Numbered from the stretch's first letter, positions 1-9,735 are shown. The stretch is DNA of 64,000 nt from Tretioscincus oriximinensis (GCA_022410635.1 JAJVDF010000279.1:1117622-1181621), one strand, 5' to 3'. Program-made: numbers and translations. Notes: generated from the sequence alone by a model not told the origin.

Positions 1-93
1 AAGGAGGGAGTGGGTAGAGGCATGATGGGAGCAAGGGCAAGGAAAGGCAAGAGCCCATTGCATTATAGTAACGCAACAGGCGAATTCCACTAG
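1..93 (+). mobile_element. Non-autonomous Helitron, 3' terminal piece
   Basis: Purine-rich tract, then a decayed hairpin (GCCCATTGC ... GCAACAGGC), then GAATTCCACTAG followed by T. Rolling-circle elements end CTRR with a hairpin about 10 nt upstream and insert before T. Same family as 33653-34078. Confidence 0.75.
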
Positions 94-227
94 TTCTGGA
101 ATAAAGCATTTTCCGGAGTGCTTTATTCTGGAATATCCAAATGCTGTGCAGTGAGCAAATTATATCTGGAGACAGCCAAAATTTACTATTCTAAAACCAG
201 ACCATGCTAGGCCTTGAAGCTTGTGTG

Positions 228-525
228 GGCACGGATAGTTCAGTCGCTAAGGAATCTATCTCTCATATGGGAGATCGGATTTTGAAGCCCTGTGTCAGAC
301 GTGGAGAGGAGTGAGCACCTTCCACTAGACTATAGCCCAGCTATTCGAAAGCATGAATTGCAAGAAATTACAACTGACTGCAAGTAGATACATGGGAACC
401 ACCACAGCCTGGTGGGGAAGACAGAATGTCAGCCTTCAGGCAAAAATACCCTTGTAAGCCATTTTGAGTCGCTTTGAAAGGTGAGAAAAGCGGGGTATAA
501 GAACCCAGTTATTCTTCTTTTTCTA
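228..525 (+). mobile_element. tRNA-headed SINE, family A, full length
   Basis: Head GGCACGGATAGTTCAGTCG (box A-like) and decayed box B, body TATTCGAAAGCATGAATTGC, tail CTTGTAAGCC ... AAAAGCGGGGTATAAGAA and a TTC-rich end. The head resembles a lysine-type tRNA; the tail looks like a Bov-B-type LINE end as in Sauria SINEs. Confidence 0.88.
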
Positions 526-1092
526 ATAAAGAGTGACAGCCATCTTCCTCTTGAATGACATATCAAGTTTTGGACTGTGTGTGGGGTTACATCTAAGCAT
601 GTCCTTTCTGTAGTCTTGAGGTTTGTTAATAACATAGTTTATATTTTTGACACAAACATTTTCTGCATATGAGACCCAGAAGTACAAAATCAAACCCTTT
701 TTTCCTGTGGTAGTTTCTTTCTTCACACCCCACCCCCAACCCCAGGGTGCTTCTAAAGTATAATTATTAAATCTCTTGTCTTTTTTAAAAAAACTTAAAA
801 ATCACAAACATGCTGCCTACTCCCTGAAATACTCCCTCCTCCTTTAACTATAATAACATGCAGTACATTGAAACAGCTCTGGGGAATATTATCAGTTTCT
901 TAATTTGGCTTCCTGAGTTCAAGTAGGATGACCCTGAGATTCGGTTGCTTTGTCAAAGTAACTGAAGAGATAATTACAAGTTGTTTTCAACCTCTGTAAA
1001 AAGTCAGGAGATACCAGCAACTTTCAAAAAGCACAAGATTTGAAATAAGTGAGAACCTATCCACATCCAGCTGTTAGTAGAGACAAAAATTA
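526..1092. other. No gene or clear repeat
   Basis: AT-rich intron. The C-rich run CACCCCACCCCCAACCCCAG at 725-745 recurs almost unchanged at 1429-1446. Confidence 0.5.
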
Positions 1093-1270
1093 GAAGAACA
1101 ACTGGGTTTTTATACCCTACTTTTCTCACCCAAAGGGACTCAAAGCAGCTTACAAAGTGATTTTTCGCCTGCAGGCTTATTCTGTCTTCCCCACCAGGCT
1201 GCGGTGCTTCCAATTTATCTAATTGCAATCAGTTGCCATTTTTTGGAATTCTTGCTTTTGAATAGCTGTG
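1093..1270 (-). mobile_element. SINE family A, 5' truncated
   Basis: Minus-strand tail and body only (TTTTTATACCCTACTTTTCTC ... GAATAGCTG); no tRNA head. Confidence 0.8.
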
Positions 1271-1624
1271 AATCTGTAAACTGAAACTGTGGTGGTCTCC
1301 AGAGATCATTTATTCCACAGTTTATCAGTATATTGTTGAGTAAGCCCACAAAATCAGGCTTGGGTTGGTAAGACACTTGAGGAAGCGTCAGGGGAAAATG
1401 GCTCCAGGCTCCCTCTTCCCTCCCTCCTGCCCCACCCCCAACCCCAGTGCAGCTGTGATTAGTAAGGTGATTCTCAGCTTCCTCCTGAATTGCTGTCCTA
1501 TTTATGTGGATTAGAGAGTATGGTAGAAATATTACCGTACTTTAAGCACTGCCACTTCTAAAACACATTTCAGCTATCTATTTTCAACCAGGTGTACCGT
1601 ATATGAAACGTATTTGCTTCTATT

Positions 1625-1740
1625 ATAGAGCCTTATTTGTTTATTTAATTTATTTATTTATGTTTCTATACCACCCTATACCTGAAGGTCTCAATGCAGT
1701 AAACAATGAAAACCAAATTAACACAGTAAAACAGCAATAT
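1625..1740 (-). mobile_element. L2-type LINE 3' tail
   Basis: (TTTA)n then ACCACCCTATACCTGAAGG and AACCAAATTAACACAGTA. Confidence 0.75.
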
Positions 1741-2541
1741 TTAGGTTAGGGGGGGGGGGAGCATCTTTTTCAGCCAATAGTGAGGTTATTTCACCAGTAA
1801 CAGTAATAGGCACCCAATAGGGATCTTTCCCAACCTCTGAGGAGATCCATTCAGATGAATCAGATCTCTATTACAACATTAATCCACGCCCAGAGTTAAA
1901 TGGCTTCAAGTTATAATTCAGCCCTAATGCTCACAAAATGATCTTGGGCATCAGCGTAATCAAAATTATTGAAAGGATAAGATGGGGCAGGAGAAAACTA
2001 GAGCAATTTTTGCAAACGTAAATATAAATATTGCAATAACAATCTTTAAGGTTGCTATGGATTGTGGCCATTGCTACACTGAAACAATGCACATCAAGTG
2101 TGTTGATTCAGAAGCCACACTTGAAATTAGTGGATCTAAAGTAAATCTTTTTGATTTGTCCTCTAACCCTCCCCACTGTTAACTTTGCCCTGAAGTGGAT
2201 AATAATAGGTTGCTGCAACCTGTCTATCACCTCTACTTCAGCACTGAACAAAGACTGCCCCCCTCCCCCAATAAAGGGGGTACAACAGCACCGGGAGAAC
2301 AGAGCTAGTTATTGGTACGTAAAAGTGTATTTGTTGAGTAAAACTGCTTTTGACAAATGCAAAAAGTGTAAGTAATAAAATCATGCATCTTTGGTTGGTA
2401 TACTCACTTATCTCTATAGGAAATGAAATACATTTTAACCTCTGACTGCAACTGTGAAATTCTTATTAGTGTGCAAAACCAAGTGGCTGGAACTCCGCTA
2501 AAAGACTGTAACCTACATTTGCCACAAGATTTCTGTATGTA
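1741..2541. other. No gene recognised
   Basis: Intron with a short G run at 1748. Frames at 1982-2182 and 2151-2375 show no known domain. Confidence 0.5.
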
Positions 2542-3025
2542 CTAGTGGAATTAGCTCGTTACATTAAGGTACTGCAATGGACTCCAGCCCCTTCTCCCCC
2601 TTGCTTCCATTCATACCTCCATCACTCCCTCTCTCCTTGCCCCCTCCCTCTCCGTTTGATTTGCTGCTTCTTTGTTTCTTTCTGTCCTTCTTTCCTTTCC
2701 TTCCTTCTTCCTTTCCTTCTTTATTTTTCCTTCTTTATCTTCATTCCTTTCCTTCCATCTTTCATCCATTCCTTCCTTTGTTCTTTCTTTTCTTCCTCCC
2801 TTCCTTCCCTTCCCAGAACTGGTCCCAGTACTGAATCCTGGGGTATTCCACTTCTCACACCTTTCCACCCAGAGAACTCTCCATTTATTACTTCCCTCTA
2901 TTTTCTGTCTTTTTGCCAGTTTCCAACCCAGAACTCTGGTCTCTGGAGGCTGCCAAAGTTCTGAGCCCTGTCATTAGTTGCCTTGGAATGTTGACCTCTT
3001 TAACACCACCTCTTATAATTTTTGA
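2542..3025 (-). mobile_element. Non-autonomous Helitron with captured LINE RT piece
   Basis: Minus-strand copy. The 3' end GCTAATTCCACTAG|T is at 2542 and the 5' end near 3025 reads TC followed by an A/T-rich run. Inside are a long C/T-rich (purine-rich on its own strand) tract, the RT-derived piece (2815-2950) and one unit of the internal CCAAT-type repeat. Frames across the C/T tract (for example 2545-2964) are not genes. Confidence 0.8.
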
Positions 3026-3554
3026 TGTATTTTTGATGTAATTTTATGTATGGTGATTTCATCTCAGTGAAAACTCTTCAGTTCTGGCTTAAAAATGATG
3101 TGTAGCATAGCCTTGAGCTTTGCCACTCCTTAAAACCATATTCCACCAAGTTTCAGGGAGCTATACTATTTCAGATCAAGAATGGGTTAAAAAGGATGCA
3201 TCCTTGGAATTCTTCCCTAGAAAGCCACAAATCCCAAGAATTCCTCCATAAATTCTCATCCCTATTTAGGAAAATCTCTGATGAAGTCATTAAAATAGTT
3301 TTGCTGTTGATTATAGTCCTACCAGTAAACAGAAGGCTTTGAGGGTAGCTGCTGAATAAACTTCCAAAGCCCATTTAAAACACATGCAGAACGTTTCGGG
3401 ATTCTTAGATCTTCCCTCCCTGATTAAGGTTGTTTAAAAATCTGGCATAATCCCCATTCAGACAACAGATTTCAGTGAACAGATTAAAATTAGATAAAAC
3501 CTACATGTTGTTGTGAGTAGAGTCACTCATCTGGCTCATTAACTATCTTATCAA

Positions 3555-3665
3555 ACAGGGGTTGGGAACTTAAGGTCCGGGGTCAGGATCAGGCCTGCGG
3601 GAACATTTGGTCTGGCCCACAGCATGCTCCAGAAACATATTTCTTCCCTGGCTAAATAATGGTGT
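3555..3665. mobile_element. hAT-like remnant
   Basis: CAGGGGTTGGGAACTTAAGG and GGCCTGCGGGAACATTTGG resemble a hAT left end; no matching right end found. Confidence 0.45.
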
Positions 3666-3944
3666 CTCACTTTGTTAAAACATGAAATGAAAAACAAAAA
3701 GAGGGAAGGAGGCGCAGGAGGAAGGGAGGTGAGGGGTTGGGGTCTTGTGCTTCTGGGTGACAGAGGGTGTGGTCAGATACAGGGGGTGGGGCCTGGGCCA
3801 TGGGGGGGGGTATGGGGGGGATTGGGCACTCAGAGTGATGTTACAAATACACAAATGGCTCCTCCCCGCCTCGTTACACCAAACTCTGAACGGATATCTG
3901 AATGTTCATCTCATAACTTGCATACAACAAACCTGAAAAGTTAC

Positions 3945-4140
3945 CTGTCATCCTTATTGATCTGGTCACCAAATCCCACCGTATCCACAATTGTCAGCTT
4001 CAGGCGAACATTGCTTTCCTGGAGTTCATAACTCCTTGCTTTCAACCGCACCCCTGGCTCGTTGTGAGTGGCTGGGTCACTTTCAAATTTGGTGTTGAAC
4101 AGAGTGTCCATAAGGGTTGATTTGCCAATACCCGTTTCCC
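3945..4140 (-). CDS. SEPTIN11: SEPTIN11 coding exon 3 (P-loop, switch I region and G3 motif)
   Basis: Encodes the start of the septin GTPase domain. The minus strand reads [19 protein letters not shown] (G1/Walker A P-loop), then [21 protein letters not shown], then [20 protein letters not shown] with the G3 motif DTVG, and ends INKDD plus two bases. The combination [17 protein letters not shown] and VDTVGFGD is what I recall for septin-11; septin-6 has a different stretch around THTQPGVQLQSNTYDL, and septin-8 differs more. The acceptor AG is at 4141-4142 after TTTTC, and the donor GTAAC at 3940-3944. The 196-bp exon enters in phase 1 and leaves in phase 2, fitting the preceding exon exactly. 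SEPT6-group septins are generally regarded as binding GTP without efficient hydrolysis because they lack a catalytic switch I Thr. The next exon (SYKPIVEY...) is not in the window. No frameshift or stop, so the gene looks functional. Confidence 0.96.
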
Positions 4141-4299
4141 CTGAAAAGACACACCTTAATGAAACAGGAGAATTCTGGAATTACAGACATGGGGTAACTT
4201 CTGTTCTCTTAAGTTTTTACACCCCACATGTGTCAACCTGAAAGGACTCGAAGTGGCTTACGCAACCTTTTGTTCTTCTCTTCACAAAGGAGAAATTTT

Positions 4300-4603
4300 T
4301 GCTCTGCCAAAGGCGACGGTGCATAGGTGTGCTTTCACCAGGCACCTGAATGTGTACAGTGTAGGTGCCTGATGCAGAGGATTCCATAACATGGTTTATA
4401 TTTTGCCTCTGCATCAGGCACCTACACTGTACACAGAGAAGCTCCTCCCAAATGTCCGCACTCCTTTGATGAGTGGAGGAGGTGGAACTGTCAGGAGCGC
4501 CTCATCAGAGAATTTTAGAGTGTAGGACATATCAGAGTCCCCCAAATATTCTTCACATATTTGGGGACCAAGCTGTTTAGGGCCTTATAATTCAATGTTA
4601 GTA
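4300..4603 (-). mobile_element. L2-like LINE fragment, left part
   Basis: TTTCACCAGGCACCTGAATG, GTCAGGAGCGCCTCATCAGAG and AGCTGTTTAGGGCCTTATAA match the antisense L2-type RT C-terminal/3' region also seen at 15121 and 26725. It carries an internal inverted duplication (4351-4435) and continues at 4939. Confidence 0.85.
4351..4435. repeat. Perfect 30-bp inverted repeat within an L2 copy
   Basis: Arms 4351-4380 and 4406-4435 are exact reverse complements (GTACAGTGTAGGTGCCTGAT in the left arm) with a 25-nt spacer. The left arm is normal L2 sequence, so the right arm is an inverted copy of it. Confidence 0.95.
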
Positions 4604-4938
4604 CAGTGATACCTCGGTTCTCGAACATAATCCGTTCCGGGAGGACGGTCGAGAATCAAATTGTTCGAGAACCGAAGCAATGACTCTCTCCACAAAGCGT
4701 GACTCACACTGATGACGCAAGCAAGGCGCGCGACTCACACTAATGACGCAAAAAAGGCGCGCGACTCACACTGATGACGCAAAAAAGGCGCGCTGGGCCT
4801 AATGAACGCCATTCGGCTCGTCTCGGAAGTTCGAGTTCCAAGTATTCGGTCGGAGTCCAAGACAAAATTTTCTCGGATCTCCTGGTCGAATACCGATTTG
4901 GTCGGAATTCAAGGCGTTCGAGAACCGAGGTATCACTG
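4604..4938. mobile_element. TA-flanked Tc1/mariner-type MITE
   Basis: Inverted termini CAGTGATACCTCGGTTCTCG ... and CGAGAACCGAGGTATCACTG, flanked by TA on both sides (4602-4603, 4939-4940), inserted in an L2 copy. Internally a unit CGACTCACACTGATGACGCA is repeated about three times (4687-4790). Nonautonomous; a Tigger/pogo-like relative is plausible. Confidence 0.88.
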
Positions 4939-5150
4939 TATTTGAATTTGACTAGATAGTGAATGGGCAATCAGTGCTATTTTTAGGACCAGCGTAACGT
5001 GTGTCCAGCCAGCTGTAAAAGTCAGTATCCTCACTGCTGAGATTTGCACCAGCTGCAGGTTCCAAACCGTCTTTAAGTGTCGCCCCACATAGAGTGCATT
5101 ACAATAGTCCAATTCAGAAGTTACCAGAGCATGGAGTAAACTCCAGGGTC
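4939..5150 (-). mobile_element. L2-like LINE fragment, right part
   Basis: Antisense reads LDYCNALYVG near 5090-5115, then LKTVWNLQLVQ: a motif shared by L2/CR1-clade reverse transcriptases. Confidence 0.85.
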
Positions 5151-5751
5151 CTCCGTGATCCTATAACTCAAGATCCTTCACTATCTTGAACCCAACATTT
5201 GTCAACTGCTTCGGTTTGCCTGAAAATTGCATCTCATATTTGCTCGCTGCATTAAAAAAGTCATATAAATTCAAGAAGCATCTTGCAGCCCACAAAATAA
5301 AAAAAAACACGACTTTTCTCTGCCATTTGTTCCTGCAGCAACATGTCCACCCCATCTGGCAGCTCTCTGTCAAATTGTTTCCCCAGCAGAGAGCCCGTCA
5401 TGCATTTTGTCATTGCTCTACCCCACTTCTACAGCATTGCTTCTGCCCAGGGTTCCAAGAATAAATCCAAATCCTTATAAACCAGCTGTGCATTTCTGCA
5501 AGCTGGAAGTAATGCTTTACAGGATTTTTTTCTTCTCTTTTAAATTGCAATAAAATTTCCGCTATTTTTTTTCCTTAAGAAGAAACAAAAAAACCTCTAC
5601 GTTCTAAAGTTTCATTGTAAAAACAAACACAGTTTCATATAAACAGCCCGTAATGAGAATCAAGGCTGGCCCTGCCAAATGCAGGACAGAGATCAACCAC
5701 TTCATATTTTCATATCCAGAAATACTTTTCAAGGGAAGCAAAGGAGAGGTC
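5151..5751. other. No gene or clear repeat
   Basis: Intron 2. The 92-residue frame at 5186-5464 resembles no known domain. Confidence 0.5.
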
Positions 5752-6019
5752 ATAAGAACATAAGAACATAAGAAGAGCCATACTGGATCAGGCCACAGCC
5801 CATCGAGTCCAGCATTCTGTGTCACACAGAGGCCCACCAGATGCACCTGGGCAGTCCGAACAGAGGAAAGCAAAATATGCTGCTCTTGTTCGTGACTCCC
5901 TGCAAATGGTATTTCAAGAGTCCTGCCTGTTGCTCCATCCCGGAGGCTACATCCAGACAACTATCTTAGTATCCATTTATACCCTTAGTGTCCATAAACC
6001 TGTCTAGTCCTGTCTTAGG
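5752..6019 (-). mobile_element. CR1 3' end, TTCTTATG-tail subfamily
   Basis: Plus strand: repeated CATAAGAA octamers, GAGCCATACTGGATCAGGCC, CAGCATTCTGTGTCACACAG, ending GTCTAGTCCTGTCTTAGG. Short tail octamers next to conserved 3' UTR are typical of CR1-clade LINEs. Confidence 0.88.
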
Positions 6020-6142
6020 ATGCAAACATACACCACAGGTGTTACCAGGGTAAGGCAATCGGAGCACCGCCCCGGGACCCTGGAGACAAGGCCCCTCTGG
6101 CAACGTTGGCCCCTCCCCCCTCCCCTGGTTTTTATTTTGTTT

Positions 6143-6279
6143 TAAAGTCTTCAGTGACGCGCGGCGAGTATTCCAGATGATTACGCCACGCGCCAACAAG
6201 CGATCATCTAGAACTGCTTGTTGGCTCGTGCGCGTGGCCTACTCAACTGGGAGACTTGCCACACGTCGCTGAAGACTTA
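6143..6279. repeat. GC-rich foldback (MITE-like)
   Basis: Left arm AAAGTCTTCAGTGACGCG and CGCCACGCGCCAACAAGC; right arm GCTTGTTGGCTCGTGCGCG and CGTCGCTGAAGACTTA. Arms about 60 bp, imperfect. Flanking GC-rich DNA (6070-6142, 6280-6320) may extend the symmetry. Confidence 0.75.
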
Positions 6280-6743
6280 AAAATGGAAGGTAGGAACCCG
6301 GGCGGGAGAAGGTCCCTTCAGTCTTCTGCCCTGGAGAAACTTGGCTCCACCTCTTGCATTAGATTTCAAGAGTTTAAGACATTTTGCTTTGACACCTTAA
6401 ATTTTTTTATAAAAAAAAATAATGGGCATAAATAGCATTCTTAAAAGACAGCAGACAAGGAGGAAGAATAAATATATACCTCATCTTCCAAGATGATTAT
6501 TTCCTAGCAATAAATAATAAGAGCTAGCAGCTGAAAATATTAAACTGGAGGGTGGGGGAGAGCTTTGCTACATTTCTCACAATTTAACAGAAAACATCAA
6601 AGGATGAATATTTCTCATTAAAACATATATTCAGGTCTCACTGCAGTACAAAGAGGGCAGCGTTTGAAACATCAGCCTTGCCTGGTGTACCTGGAAAGAA
6701 CAGTGAAACCCCCTTTTCTCAAAAGCCTATTAGCATCACTTAC
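6280..6743. other. Intron 2 end next to exon 2, nothing else recognised
   Basis: AT-rich; short A and T runs at 6397-6422. Confidence 0.5.
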
Positions 6744-6858
6744 CAACACAAAGGATGTTAAAGCAGAATCCTTGTGAGGTTGACTTGTTGACCAGCTGAT
6801 CTGGGAGACTGTCAAAGCCAACATGACCTGAGAGGGACAGATTTCGGAGATCATCGTT
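6744..6858 (-). CDS. SEPTIN11: SEPTIN11 coding exon 2 (N-terminal segment before the GTPase P-loop)
   Basis: Internal exon of a septin, a GTP-binding protein that assembles into hetero-oligomeric filaments at membranes and the cytoskeleton. Read on the minus strand it gives 38 codons plus one base with no stop: [17 protein letters not shown], then [11 protein letters not shown], then GFCFNILCV. This is the region leading into the septin G domain and agrees with remembered septin-11, the visible difference being Asp-Asp for Glu-Glu near the start. The acceptor AG is at 6859-6860 behind a short pyrimidine-containing stretch, and the donor GTAAGT at 6738-6743. The exon starts in phase 0 and ends in phase 1; its last base opens the first Gly of the P-loop, completed by the exon at 3945-4140. 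The initiator exon is not visible upstream. Paralogues SEPTIN6, 8, 10 and 14 are the alternatives; the downstream exon favours septin-11. Confidence 0.95.
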
Positions 6859-7174
6859 CTGAAATCACACACAAAAGAAGATTTGTTATTAATTCCCACC
6901 TATACTTTCATTTTTGTTCCAATCTATTTATTGTTCATTCTTTCGAAACATGATGCAAAGCAAAACATACAGCATAACTTGCTCTCTTATTCACATAACT
7001 TAACCATACCTTGAATCCCTATTTTTTACCAAACGACTTGCCAAAATTCCCATTGTTCCCAACCTGAAGCCCCTGCGCTCTTTCACGATATCAAATTTAA
7101 GTTGATCCACTAATGAAATGGGTTCCGGAAGTTTTTATGACCTCTCAGAGCTTTATTAACAGCAAGGCTATAAC

Positions 7175-7469
7175 TCAATTAAAAGCCCGAGACCTCAGAA
7201 AGCAAACAGGTTGAGATCTGCATCCACAGACTCTGGAAGGCAGAAGGAAATTGATGGAAATGATGGAACTGCCTCCAAAATGGTAGTTTCCACAGCAGAC
7301 TGCCATGCGGTGGTAGTCCGTACAGCAGACAGCCAGTGCCCATGATGCAGCCTGGCCACAGCTTAAAGTTAAGATCAGAGGTGGCAGAGGGGAAACAGGG
7401 AAGAGAGGGGGGACAGCAACTAGAATGCCCATTCTATTCATTCCAATAGGAATGCACTTAATCGACTAG
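7175..7469 (+). mobile_element. Second Helitron-like 3' end abutting the next element
   Basis: Purine-rich tract (7376-7412), hairpin CATTCCAATAGGAATG (about 7438-7453), then CACTTAATCGACTAG ending exactly where the next Helitron starts with TC. The 5' limit at about 7175 (TCAATTAAAAGCCC) is a guess; the 3' end is well supported. Confidence 0.55.
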
Positions 7470-7976
7470 TCATAAGTAATAAAAGGCATATGGTAGAGTT
7501 CAAAATTCCAAGGTATAAAGACCAATAACAGGGCTCGGAACTTTGACAGCTTCCAGAGACCCAATGTAAGGGCTTGGAACTTTGGCAGCCTTTAGAGGCC
7601 AATGGTAGAGCTCGGAACTGGCAACCTACAAAGACCAGAGTCCTGGGTTAGAAAATGGCTAAAGGACAGAAAACAGAGGAAAGTAATAAATGGACAGTTC
7701 TCTGGTTGGAAAGATGTGAGAAGTGGAATACCACAGGGTTCAGCACTGTGAATCATACTGGGAAGGAAGGAAGGAAAGGAAGAACAAAGGAAGGAAGGGA
7801 TGGAAGATGAAGGAAAGAAAAATGGAAAGGATTGAAAGAATGAAAGAAGTAGCAAATAAAAGGGGGATGAGAGGGGGCAAGGAAGGAAGGGGGTGGAGGC
7901 ATGGGTGGGAGCACAGGGGAGGAGGAACAACTAGAGTCTACTGCGTTACCATAATGCAACGAGCTAATTCCACTAG
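7470..7976 (+). mobile_element. Non-autonomous Helitron with captured LINE RT piece
   Basis: Starts TCATAAGTAATAAAAGGC and ends GCAACGAGCTAATTCCACTAG. Three imperfect units of an internal 37-40 bp repeat lie near 7508-7640. At 7644-7750 an open frame reads WVRKWLKDRKQR ... SGIPQGS, a non-LTR reverse-transcriptase block. A GGAAGG-rich purine tract fills 7760-7925. Confidence 0.85.
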
Positions 7977-8864
7977 ATTGTAAATGCTGCAGTAATACAA
8001 TTCCTAACAGCCTTCCCATATTTCTCCTCTCTATATTTTCACAGCAGTAAAAATTTACCTCTGGCTGTAAATTGACTAGAAGGGGTGGATTGGAAATGGA
8101 GAACGGTGGCGATTCATCCAACACTATTCCCAAGCAGCTGCAACAATAGTTTCCCTTTTGCCTGAATATTCTTGTTATCCATTTCAGACAGCCCTAAAGT
8201 AAGGACCTTGAGTTTTGTGTTGCTACAATCGAATTTCACAAAGGCCTTCTTTCCAGAAGACAGAACGAGTGTGCATATATATATGCATAATGAACAGTTT
8301 TCTCACAACCATCTAAAACACACAGAAGGAAAAGCTCCCCGTGTGATTATCAGGCCACTTCTGGAATTACCATCTCCAATTTTGGGCTGCTATTTATAAA
8401 CTGAAGCCAGGCTGTGCTGCTAACAGGAGCTAACAAAATTGCAGCTGCACAACCATGCCTGAAGTCAGCTGCTGTCCTTCAGCAGGCCCTGAAGGGAACA
8501 GAAAGGGCAAAGATGTCTCCCAGCTGAGAAAGAACCTTTTCTGCTCCCCATGGCCCCAAGGTTTCCCACAGCTTAGACGTAAGCCGAGGCACGGGCATTT
8601 CCCTACTCTCCAAATGTATTTCCAATATTAGCTTTGACTCACACTTTCGGCTCTGATATACGTTTGCACAAAGCAACAGATGCCAACTTCAATCTTGTTA
8701 GAAACCGTCACAAATGTTGTGCTGCATTTCGTTTTCTACAGATTGGCCTCAGCCTCCACTTGACTTACAAGCAGTGAAGTCAGTTTATATGTAAGCCTCC
8801 ATAAGATGACAGCCCTCCCTTTTATTTTAACGTAGTAACTGATTGTTTCTATAAAGAGTGACAT
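7977..8864. other. No gene or clear repeat
   Basis: Unique-looking intron; GTGCATATATATATGCAT self-complementary stretch at about 8270. Confidence 0.5.
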
Positions 8865-9285
8865 AAAAAATAACAGACTGCTAGCTTCCTGTTTCTCTGT
8901 GTTCCTGTTTCCTGTTTTATGGTTTCAAGTTGTGTTTCCGCCTGCTTTTCTATGCTGATTTTTCATGGTAAGTGCTTATTATAAAAGCTTGGATGCCCAA
9001 GAGCTTCACAAAGCTGACAGAAGCAGCAGCTGCTCAAAGGAGGAAAAAAAAATGAAATTATGCTATTATTATGCTGGCAGCAGGCCTGCTGTGAAATATA
9101 ATCTGAAAAGCATGAAGTCTGTCCAGCCTGTGTGGAGCCCTGACCTGTGGACTTCAGCTTCCAGTCTGCAGCGCACTAGCCCTGGGAGGGACAATGTCTC
9201 TTTAACCAATCAACGCCCAGTCCCGCCCACAGGAAACATTTTTTCCTACACCAAGAATGTAGCTGGGGGACCCCCCTATAGAGCA
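8865..9285 (+). repeat. Dispersed 'AGCTTCCTGTTT' family, copy 1
   Basis: AGCTTCCTGTTTCTC, TTTATGGTTTCAAGTTGTG, CTTATTATAAAAGCTTGGATG, ACCAATCAACGCCCAG and CCCGCCCACAGGAAAC. Shared with 13650, 41571, 44070 and 47273. The 125-residue frame at 8965-9342 lies in it and is not supported as a gene. Confidence 0.8.
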
Positions 9286-9602
9286 CTAATATGTACACCA
9301 GTATTTGGAACAATCACTCATGGATTTGAATTCAGAGAATGAAAAAAGCCATCAGAACTGTTGGGTTTTCTAGCTAAAGCCAGATGGTAAGGCTGGACCT
9401 TCAGTGTCTACCAAGCAGCACATTTCTTGTGGGATTCCTGGAACTTTGATATTATAATTTATCACTGTATTTCTATACTACTGAGTATGCTCATTTGCTC
9501 ATCCACTCGTTTGCTTTTCTGTCTTCTTGTAATGAAGTGTGTGTCTTCTTGGAGTGTGAAGTTATTCAGCAATTTGAAAGGAAGTAGATTTGTAATATAC
9601 AA

Positions 9603-9735
9603 ATTCAAGTAGATTCATGAGTACCACGACTAATCTGTCGGGGAAGACAGAATAGATGTATGCCTTTGGGCAAAAATTAATCTTGTAAGCCACTCTGTAC
9701 ACCGAGAGGGGGCTGTAAATGCCACATTTTTCTTC
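9603..9735 (+). mobile_element. SINE family A, 5' truncated and diverged
   Basis: AAGTAGATTCATGAGTACC, GGGGAAGACAGAATAGATG and TTGTAAGCCACTCTG match the body and tail. Confidence 0.65.

Larger units (their letters stand above)
1..3944 (-). other. SEPTIN11: SEPTIN11 intron 3 (3' portion lies outside the window)
   Basis: Sequence downstream of the exon 3 donor on the minus strand. No other septin exon was found here. Holds two Helitron pieces (1-93 and 2542-3025), two copies of the GATAGCTCAG SINE, an L2 tail and a hAT-like remnant. Confidence 0.85.
4141..6743 (-). other. SEPTIN11: SEPTIN11 intron 2
   Basis: Bounded by the exon 2 donor GTAAGT and the exon 3 acceptor AG, 2603 bp. Holds an L2 fragment split by a MITE, a CR1 3' end and a GC-rich foldback. 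Confidence 0.92.
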
